A DNA stretch of 27,242 bases, from NCBI GenBank assembly GCA_964507325.1, contig CAZDQL010000089.1:1-27242 (forward strand). Direction: 5' to 3'. The translations under genes were made by a program, and so were the position numbers. This document shows, one piece after another, positions 1 through 8,600 of the stretch (positions within the stretch are counted from its first letter, which is position 1; the number at the start of each line of letters is the position of its first letter). Below the pieces are notes generated by a model. That model saw only the letters and a list, made by a program, of their open reading frames with translations, ran no database searches and was not told the DNA's origin. The stretch is from CAZDQL01 sp964507325 (GTDB taxonomy: Bacteria > Planctomycetota > UBA1135 > GCA-002686595).

Positions 1-1
1 G

Positions 2-85
2 ACCTCTCTGCAGGTCGTCGAGGACGGATCGGTCGCAAGTCGTTCGCTGGGGGCCAACTGGGGCGATTCTCGCCGCCGGTGGTGA
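2..85 (+). CDS. Possible 3' end of a gene entering from the left edge
   Basis: Reading frame 2 is open from the window edge to a TGA at 83-85, giving 27 codons with G or C at 19 third positions, and ends 10 bases before the convergent lipoprotein gene stop at 96-98. No family can be recognised from so short a tail. Frames 1 and 3 are also open over this stretch, so this may not be coding. It is listed because the convergent arrangement would be natural for a gene end. Confidence 0.2.
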   Translation, partial: TSLQVVEDGSVASRSLGANWGDSRRRW

Positions 86-95
86 GGGATGCGGG

Positions 96-2363
96 CTAGT
101 CCGCGCGCGATTCGAAGAGGGTTCGCAAGCTCCTCGCCGCGCGTTTGCCCGCCAACGAAGGGCCTCGCGACCGCCGCTCCCCGCTGGGGTCGGTCGGCCA
201 ACCGGCGATCAGGACTCCCAAGAGCGCGTCCTCCTCGAGCTCCTCGAGGACGGCGATCCAGGCGTCGAGGACCCGCGCCTGGCCGACCTCCGACGCGGCT
301 CCTCCCCGTTCGGTGCGCCTCTGGCCGGCGAGATGGACGGAGCGGAAGCCAACCTCGGAGATCAGGAGCGGACCTCCGCGCTCTGCGGCGAACTCCCGAG
401 CCTGGTCGAGGAGGCGCCCCAGACGCCGCCCGAGCAGCTTGTCCTGGGGCAGGGCCGGGGTGTCGAGTGGAGTCAGATCGGGGCGCAGGTTCAGGGCGAC
501 CAGGTCCAGGCGCTCCCAGAAGCCGATCTCGTCCGCGCGCCCCGGGTAGTCGGCGGCGTAGGAGAGCGCGCCGGTGAAGACCGGCCGCACGCCGGTCAGG
601 ATCCGATCCCAGCCGCGGATGCGCGCCTCCCGCCAGGCCCCGATTCCGCCCCCCTCGTCCCCCTCCGAGCCGGGGGCGGGCGCGGTGGCGGCCGCCTGGG
701 GCGTGCCGGAGCCGAGGAAGAGGAGCTCGGCCCCCCCCAGCTCGGCGAGCAGCCCGGCGTGGAGCAGAGTGGCCCGCCGCGCCTCCAAGTGGGCGCGCCA
801 CATCTCGACGCCGGTGGTCAGGCGATCCCCGTCGAGCCCCCCGGACAGGCTGCTGAGCAGCGCGGGCTGCAAGGCGGTGCGCAATCCCTGGGCGCGCGCT
901 TGGGCGAGGGCCACCAAGAGGGCCGCGTCCCCTTCGAGCACGCACGAGGCGGGGGGCGGGGAAGAGGGTCGGCCGCTGCCCGCCCCCCGGTCCGCCACCG
1001 AGTGGCAGCGCAGGGTCACGGCGGAGGCGCCCAGCTCGCTCAGATCCTCGAAGGCCTCGGCGCAGCCGGGTGAGCCGAGACCGTGCTCGCCCGAGGCCGG
1101 GGGAGCGAGCAGGATCGCCCCGCGCCACGGTCCCTCGAGGGCCCCTGCCCGACGCGCCGCCTGTTCCTCGGCGAGGGTCCCACCCCTCTCGTCGCGCAGG
1201 CGTTGGAGGCGTGCGCCGAAGTCGACTCCGTCCAGCGCGCGGTCCCCTTCCGTCGACCAGCGCTCGAGGAGCTCCGCTGGTGACAGGCTCTCCCGCAGGG
1301 CACGGAAGAGGAGCGCCCGCAGGGGCAGCACCGCCCACGGCGACTCGCGCTCGAGGACGTCCTCGGCGAGGATTTCCTCCAGGCTCCACTCGCGCTCCAG
1401 CGCCAGGTGCGCGCACCAGCGTTCGAGGGGAACGCCGCCCAGTCGGTCCGCCGCATCGAGCGCCGCCGCGTCGAGCATCCACCCCTGGGCGGGATCCCCG
1501 AGCTCGGCGCGCAGGAGCCCCGCCGCCAGGGCCCGCCCCCCGTCGTCGAGCCCCCGACCTCCCCCCGGCGCGGCCACCAACAGGGCGCGCAGCCGTCGGG
1601 CGAGCGGGTCGTAGGTCGCCAGGGAGCGGGGCGCCCCTTGGGGGAAGGGGCCTTCGACGCGCGCCTCGGCGATCAGCTCCAAGCGCTTGGGGAGAGCCAG
1701 CTCGCACCAGGCGGCGCGCGCGATCGCCTCCTCCAGGGCGAGGACGTACTGCTCCAGATGGGCCCGGGAGATCTGGGTGGGGTCGCTGCGGGTCGTGATC
1801 ACGCCGTCGGCGAAGCCCATGCGCCGGAAGCGCCCGGGGTCCCTCTGGTACGCGGGCGTCTCCTCGACCAGGGTGGAGCTCTGCAGGCGGCCGTCGATCG
1901 TCAGGCGCGCGCGGAGCCAGGGCTCCCCCGCACGCCGCAGCTCGAGACCCGGTCGCCAGCCGGGCACCAGCGTCTCCAGCTCGAGCTCCAGGCGGGCCCG
2001 ATCTCCTGCGACGAGCAGGGTCAACGGCAGGGCGGGGCGTTCGGGATCCCGCCAAACCGCCACCAGGGAGGTGGTCCGCCAGTCGAGGGGGCGCCCTTGG
2101 AGGGTGGGGCCCCGGTCCCCCTCCTCGAGCCCGACCTCCAAGTGCCCCAGGAGGCCGGCCACGGCGGGGTCCTCGGGGAAGCCCGCCACGACCCGGGCCC
2201 CCCCGGTCTGGCCGCGGGCCTCGCCCGCGACCAGGTACTCGACGGGGGCGGCCGCCAGGTTGGCTGCCAGATCGGCGGGGCCCCGCGCCGCGGGCTGGGC
2301 GGGGGCGCAGGCGCCGGCGGCGAGGAGCGGGAAGAGGGCCAGCAGGGGGGTGATTCTCAGCAC
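96..2363 (-). CDS. Lipoprotein with probable GH113-like TIM-barrel C-terminal domain
   Basis: About 755 residues from a GTG at 2363. The chosen start gives a short hydrophobic signal (VLRITPLLALFPLLAAGAC), with a Cys preceded by AGA that could be the lipidation site. The frame is open to 2525, but that extension is Arg/Pro/Gly-rich and unlike an N-terminus. A GGAGG at about 2384-2388 lies 19 bases upstream, which is rather far. Residues about 560-750 resemble glycoside hydrolase family 113 and related barrels: a FWERLDLVALNLRP strand, then LLISEVGFRS (Glu670 at the usual nucleophile position), then a Trp-containing last strand. The expected acid/base Glu near residue 550 is not seen; the local sequence is LFLGSGTP. 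The middle third (about 180-400) looks like a worn gluzincin-type peptidase or helical domain with no HExxH. It converges with whatever lies left of 96 and diverges from the macroglobulin giant. The family call is by eye and only moderately sure; the existence of the gene is firm. Confidence 0.6.
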   Translation of the reverse strand: MLRITPLLALFPLLAAGACAPAQPAARGPADLAANLAAAPVEYLVAGEARGQTGGARVVAGFPEDPAVAGLLGHLEVGLEEGDRGPTLQGRPLDWRTTSLVAVWRDPERPALPLTLLVAGDRARLELELETLVPGWRPGLELRRAGEPWLRARLTIDGRLQSSTLVEETPAYQRDPGRFRRMGFADGVITTRSDPTQISRAHLEQYVLALEEAIARAAWCELALPKRLELIAEARVEGPFPQGAPRSLATYDPLARRLRALLVAAPGGGRGLDDGGRALAAGLLRAELGDPAQGWMLDAAALDAADRLGGVPLERWCAHLALEREWSLEEILAEDVLERESPWAVLPLRALLFRALRESLSPAELLERWSTEGDRALDGVDFGARLQRLRDERGGTLAEEQAARRAGALEGPWRGAILLAPPASGEHGLGSPGCAEAFEDLSELGASAVTLRCHSVADRGAGSGRPSSPPPASCVLEGDAALLVALAQARAQGLRTALQPALLSSLSGGLDGDRLTTGVEMWRAHLEARRATLLHAGLLAELGGAELLFLGSGTPQAAATAPAPGSEGDEGGGIGAWREARIRGWDRILTGVRPVFTGALSYAADYPGRADEIGFWERLDLVALNLRPDLTPLDTPALPQDKLLGRRLGRLLDQAREFAAERGGPLLISEVGFRSVHLAGQRRTERGGAASEVGQARVLDAWIAVLEELEEDALLGVLIAGWPTDPSGERRSRGPSLAGKRAARSLRTLFESRAD

Positions 2364-2689
2364 GTCGTGAGTGTAGGAACTGCCTCCCTTCAATGTGCTT
2401 CCTGGGCGCCCGCGTTCCGGATCCCACCTTCCAGCCCTCCTGCAGGCTGCCCCAGAGCGTTCTGCCGCGTCGCGCCGGCTCGCCACCGCCTCCGCAGGGC
2501 CCGAGTTGAGGGGTGAGCGCTCCAAGACCCTAGTGACAATGGGGTTACGGCGAAGCGCCCGGAGGGATGCACACTAAAAGGGGGCAGTTCAGTGAGATTA
2601 CCGTCGGGGTGCCAACGGGATTAGGAGCCGCTCCGTTTCGCTCTCTGGCCTATTCTGCCGGTTCCCGCTCCTTCAGCCCCCATGAACCC
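2364..2689. promoter_or_regulatory. Divergent intergenic region, no firm promoter
   Basis: This gap separates two divergent genes and must hold promoters for both. Its right part (about 2525-2640) is visibly more AT-rich than the surrounding coding DNA, as expected for a promoter region. I find no convincing consensus sigma-70 pair. The best spaced candidate for the plus gene is TTACCG, 17 bases, TTAGGA at 2598-2626, and it matches poorly. No Shine-Dalgarno sequence precedes the ATG at 2690. Short open frames on both strands here have no recognisable content. Confidence 0.4.
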
Positions 2690-5600
2690 ATGCGCGCGAT
2701 AGCCCTGCTCACGACCGTCGTCTTCCTGCTCCTCTCCAGCCTCCCGGTGGACGCCGGGGAGGGCGATGCGCAGGACCTGGCATCCGTGCCCAACCCCGTG
2801 CGCGAGGCCCTGATGCACGCGCGCTGGGACGAAGCCCTGGCTCTGCTCGACGAGCTGGCGGGCACGCGCAGTGAGGAGCGCGACCTCTGGCTCTACCTGG
2901 CCGGCGTCGCCCACGACCAGGCGGGACGTGGGGAAGACGCCCTGGCGGCGCTGATGCAGCTCGAGCGGGGGTTCCCCGAGAGCGCCTGGGTCGACAAAGC
3001 GCGCTTCCTCAGGGCGGAGATCCACCGCTCGCGGGGGGAGATCCAGCAGGCGGAGGCGCTCTACGAGCAGGCGGTGGGTCGGCTGCGCTCCCCCGAGCGC
3101 CAGGGGGAGCTGGCGCAGATCTACCTGCGCTTCGCGGACGAGGCCTCCACTCCCCCCGACGCGCCCGATCCCCAGAGCTCCCTGGACCTGGACCGCGCCT
3201 ACTCCCTCTACGCCAAGGTGCTCGGGCTCGACGCCCCCACCACCCTGCGCGATCGCGCGCTCTTCCGCATGGCGATCTGCATGCGGGAGAAGGGGGACCA
3301 CGGAGCGGCCGCCGTCCACTTCCAGACCTACCTGGACGACCTCGAGGAGCCGCAGCGGCTCTGGGAGGCGCGCGCGCTCCTGGGCCGCGCGGAGCTGGCC
3401 GCCGGCCAGGCCGTTCAGGCCCGGCGCACCTTCGAGGATCTGGCCGCCGACCTGACGGCGGCGATCGCCTCGGGGGAGGCTGCGGAGGAGCTGCGCGAAG
3501 AGGTCGGTGATGCGCGCTACGACCTGGCGCGCAGCTGGGGGGGCGGTGGCGATGCCGGCAAGCTGGCGATCGCGGCCTACCGCCGCTTCCTGGAGGAGTT
3601 CCCCGACCACGAGAAGGGCACGCCGGCGGCCTTCGCCATCGCGGTCATCGAGCGCGACCTGGGGCTGCTCGACGACGCGGTGACCTCCTTCCAGGCGGTC
3701 ACCCAGCGCGCCGCTCCGGCGACGGAGGAGCGCGAGGTGCTCGAGGAGCACGAGCGGATGGTGCGCGAGGCCCTCTACCACAAGGGCTCCGCCCAGCAGA
3801 ACCGGGGCCACTACCAGGAGGCGATCGCCACCTTCGAGACCTACGTCAGCCGCTACCCCAGCGGTCCTGAGTGGGCGGCCGCCCAGCGGGGGATCGTCGA
3901 CTCGCGCTTCCTGATCGGCGCCGAGCACGCCCAGGAGGAGCGCTTCGAAGAGGCGCGCCAGGCCTGGCGCGATTTCCTCGAGCTCTTCCCCCTCGACGGG
4001 CGCGCCCCCGGGCTCGAAGAGAACCTCGGAGGGCTCTACTTCGAAGAGGCCCAGGCGCAGCGTCGCGAGGATCCCGAGGCGGAGGTGGCTCCGCTCTTGC
4101 GCCAGGCGATCGACCAGTGGGCGCGGGTCATCCGCCGCTACCCTGGCAGCGAGGAGGCCTCCCGCTCCCTCTTCCGCACCGCGCTGATGCAGGAGACGGA
4201 GCTGGACGAGCTCGAGGCCGCGATCGAGACCTACCGCCGCTGCGCCGAGACGGGGGGCGGCTGGGCGGACCGGGCGCGGGCGCGGTTGGCGCGCATGACG
4301 GAGCCGAGCCTGATGCTCCTCACCGAGCGCACCTGGCGCAGCCAGGAGGCGGCGCAGGTGAAACTGCACCTGCGCAACGTGGAGTCGGTGGAGGTGACGC
4401 TCTACGCCCTCGATCTCGAGTCCTACTTCAAGAAGCACCTCACCCACCAGCGGGTGGAGGAGCTCGACCTGGACCTGATCGCGCCCGATCAGCGGCTCGA
4501 GGTGGAGATCGACGACTACCGCGAGTACGCCCCCCTCGAGCGGGAGGTGGAGCTGCCGGTGGAGGGCCCCGGGGTCTGGGCGGTGGCGGTCACCGCGGAC
4601 GAGCTGCGGGCGACCACCCTGGTGATCCGCAGCGACGTCGACGTGATCCTGAAGAGCTCGCGGCGCGAGGTGCTGGTCTTCGCCCAGGACGTCCCGCGGG
4701 GCGTTCCCGCAGAGGACGTGCGCGTGCTGCTCGCCCTGCCGCGCCCAGAGGAGCCGCCCCTGCTCCTGGAGCTCGAGACCGGCGAGGACGGGATCGCCCG
4801 CGGCCGCTTCGAGGAGCTGGCGGAAGGGTCCGAGCTCAGCGTGCTGGCGGTGCGCGACGGGCACTACGCCTCCGACGGCATGAGCCTCTCCGGCCTTTCG
4901 GTCGCCCAGGGTCTCACCCCCAGGGGGCACGTCTCGACCGACCGCAGCGCCTACCGCCCCGGCGACCGGGTGCGCTGGCGCGCGATCGTGCGCGCGGTGC
5001 AGGAGGGCGCCTACCACTTCACCCCCGGCGCGCGGGTGGACGCCCTGGTGCGCGATTCCCACGGCCGCCCGCTGCACCGCGAGGAGCTGGCCCTCTCCGA
5101 GTTCGGCACGGTGCACGGCGAGTTCGACCTGCCCCCCCAGGCGGCGCTCGGCGACTACGCCATCCAGCTCTCCGGACCCGACCTGCCCGACGTGGCGGGG
5201 GGCTTCCAGGTGGCGCAGTACCAGCTGCGCAAGGTGGAGGTCACGCTGGAGCCGGAGCGCGAGGTCTACTACCGCGGCGAGGAGGTGGTGGTGATCGCCC
5301 GGGCGACCTACTACTACGGCGAGCCGGTGGTGGGCAGCCCCTTGCAGTGCCTGCTCCCCGACGGTCGCATGGTGGAGGAGCGCACCGACGCCGAGGGACG
5401 CGTGGAGCTGCGCTTCGGGACGCGGGACTTCCTGCACGAGCAGCCCCTGTTCCTCGCCGCCACCCTGACCGAGGAGGGAGTGAGCGGTCAGGGGACGGTC
5501 TGGCTCGCGACCCACGGCTACAGCGCGAGCCTGACCACGCGCCACCCGGTGGTGATCGCCGGGGACGCGGTCGAGGTGGAGCTCGAGACGAAGTCCCCCT

Positions 5601-8600
5601 CCGGCGAGGGTCTGGCGCGGGAGATGACCCTGGAGGTCCTGCGCTACGAGCCCGGCCCCCGGGGCACCCTGCGCGAGGTTCCCGTGGAGGAGCGCCAGCT
5701 CACCACCGACGAGGAGAACGGCCGAGCGCACACCTCCCTGACCCTCTTGGAAGGGGGCCAATACGTGCTGCGCGCGGAGGGGATCGACCGCTTCGGGAAC
5801 CCCGTGCTGGCGAGCTCCTCCCTCGAGGTGTCGGGGGACGACGACGCGGTCAAGCTGCGCCTCCTGGCCGACTCCCAGCGCACCGAGGTGGGGCGCACCC
5901 TGCGACTGGAGCTGGTCAACCGCGCCGGCGAGGGCCTGGCCCTGGTGACCTTCGAGGGGGAGACGATCCTCGGCTACCGCCTGGTCGAGCTGCCTGCGGG
6001 ACGCAGCGAGCTCGAGCTCCCGGTGACCGGTGAGCACTTCCCCAACTTCCGCGTGGCCGCGGCGATGATGGAGGGGCAGAAGCTCTACGAGGCCACGAGC
6101 GACTTCGCCGTCAAGCGCGCCCTGGTGGTGAAGGTGACCCCCGGCGCGGAGGTGGTCGCCCCCGGCGCAGAGGCGCAGGTGAAGCTCACGGTGACCGACC
6201 AGCTCGGCGAGCCGGTGGAAGCGGAGCTGGCCTTGGCCGTGGTCGACGCCAGTCTCTTCGACCTCTACCCGGACGGGACGGCGGCCCTGCCGGACTTCTT
6301 CGACTCGGCCGCGCTGCGCGTGGTGGGGTTGCGCACGACCTCCTCCTGCGGTTTCGCCTACCACGGGATCACGACGAGCATCGACCAGACGATCCTCGAG
6401 GAGGGCCGGCGGGTGCGGGCGCTGCACGCCTGGGCGGAGCAGCGGGAGGAGCTGATGGGTCAGCTCGCGGCCCTCGGCTACGGAGCGGGGGGAGGCGCCG
6501 GCGGCGATGCTGTCCAATCTGGGGACTTCCCCACCTTGGCCTTCCAAGACCAGCTCGGAGTGGATGAGGCGGGAGTCTTGGCCCTGCGCTACGCGCAGAC
6601 CATGGCGGTGGAGGAGAAGGAGGTCGCTCGAGGCGGGCTCGCTACAGGTAGTGACGACTTCTTCCTCGGCCGGGGGGAGAACCAGCACCGCACCCAACGC
6701 GCCTACGGCACCTTCTCCAAGCGGATCGACGCCGGCCTCGCCGGCCGCGCCGGCGAGCCGCCGGCGATGGCCTTCGACGCCCACACCGCCTTCTGGACCC
6801 CCTCGGTGGTCACCGACGAGGCGGGCCAGGCGACCCTCAGCTTCGAGCTCCCCGACAAGGCCACCCGCTGGCGTCTGACCGTGCGCGGCGTCGGCCCCGG
6901 CACCCTGCTGGGCGAGGCGCGCGGCGAGCTCGTCACCCGCTCGGAGCTCTTCGCCGAGCTGCGCGCGCCACGCACCCTGGTGGAGGGGGACACCCCGCGT
7001 CTCGCGGCGCGCATCCACAACCTCACCGGGAAGCGAGGCACGGCCGAGCTCACCCTGACCGTCGCCGCCGGGGAGGAGACCGAAGTCCTCACCGCCCGCG
7101 TCGAGCTCGGGGACGCAGCGGTGGTCGAGCACCTCTTCGAGGCCCTCGAACCGGTGATCGCCGACGATCTGCGCCTCGAGCTCTCCGTCGCCGCCGACAT
7201 CGCGGGCCAGGCGCAGAGCGTGGCGGCGACCGAAGAGGTCCCGGTGCGTCCCTACGGCCTGGAGCGAGTCGCCTCCGCCAGCGGCGTGGTGCGCGACCTG
7301 CAGACCGCCTGGCTCGAGCTGCCCCGCGGCCGCGAGTACGAGGACCGCCTCGTCGAGCTCTACGTGGGCCCGAGCCTCGACCGCGTCCTGATCGACGAGG
7401 CCCTCGGCCGTGGGCCGCGGGTCTACCGCACCCTGGGTGCGGTCTCCCACGCCGCGGTGGCGAGCGACCTGGTCGGCGCCTGCGCGGTGCTGGAGGCGAT
7501 GCAGCGCTCGGGACGCGCCACGAATCCCGAGTACGGGCACCTGCGAGCCCACGCCCAGGGACTGCTCGCCGCCTTGGTCGCGGCCCAGAACCACCGGGAC
7601 GGGGGCTGGACCTGGCTCGAGCAGGGCCAGAGCGCGCCCGAGCCGAGCGCCCGGGTCGCCCTGGCCCTGGCCGCCGCTTCCGGGGCGGGCCTCGCGCCGC
7701 CCGAGGACACGCTGGTGCGCCTGACGGGCTTCCTGAGCAATTCCTTCCGCCGCGCGCCGGAGCAGGCGAACGAGCGCAAGGCGACCCTGACCCACGCCCT
7801 GGCGGCCTTGGACAAGGGGGACTTCGCCGCCGCCAACCGTCTCTACCGCGAACGCAACAACCTCTCCCCCGCCGCCCTGGCCCACACCGTCCTGGCGCTG
7901 GTGGAGATGAAGCGCGCGCCGATGGCGACGGAGCTGGCGCGCCTGCTCGAGGACCGCATGGAGCTCGCCGGGGACGCCCCGCAGGGGGTCTCCCGCGCGT
8001 TCTGCAGCGTGGCGGGCAACGGGGCTTGGAACGGCTCCACCCTCGACATGACCGCCCTGGCGGTGATCGCCCTCGAGCGGGCCCTGCCCGCCTCGCCACG
8101 CATCTCCCAGGGGGTCGAGTACCTGCTCGCCCAGCGCCCCTGGGGGGCGACGCGCGGCCGGGGGATGGCGCTGGCGGCGGCGGCGCGCTACCAGCGCGAG
8201 ACGGAGCGCTGGGACGACCTCGCGCGCCTGACGCTGACCGTCGGGGACGCGGAACCGCTGGTGCTCGAGATCGAGCGCGACGGGGCGGGCCGGCACCTGC
8301 GCATCCCGCTCGAGGGTGCCGGGCGCAGGGTGCCCCTGCGCTTCGAGCTCGAGGGGCGCGCGCAGCCGCACTTCGCGGCGCGGCTGACGGGCTTCTCCAG
8401 CGACGTCACGCCGCCGAGGGTGGACCACGGCTTCCGCATCACGCGCACCCTCTACGAGGCGCTTCCCCCGCGCTTCCGCGGCCGGGCGCTGCCGGTGGGC
8501 TTCTCGGTCCTCAGGGAGCGTAGCCGCACCTGGAACAACACCGTCGACCACCTGCCCCTGGGGGCGTCCACGACGGTGGTGCTCTCCCTGCATCGGGACG

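Noticed and set aside
1..16. Short inverted repeat GACCT/AGGTC at the left edge
   Set aside because: A five-base stem in GC-rich DNA is expected by chance, and its context is cut off by the edge.
2390..2577. Two 60-codon open frames in the divergent gap
   Set aside because: They have no ribosome binding site, no recognisable motif, and Arg/Pro-rich composition typical of chance frames in GC-rich DNA.
2598..2626. TTACCG, 17 bases, TTAGGA as a sigma-70 promoter
   Set aside because: The spacing is right but both hexamers match consensus poorly, so I do not list it as a promoter.
2567..2689. 41-residue N-terminal extension of the macroglobulin giant
   Set aside because: It lies in the AT-richer promoter region and would place a non-export sequence before a clear signal peptide.
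7478..7510. Cys in VGACAVLEAMQ as a remnant thioester
   Set aside because: The spacing is C-x-x-x-E-x-x-Q, not C-x-E-Q, and it lies within a toroid helix rather than at the loop that carries the thioester.
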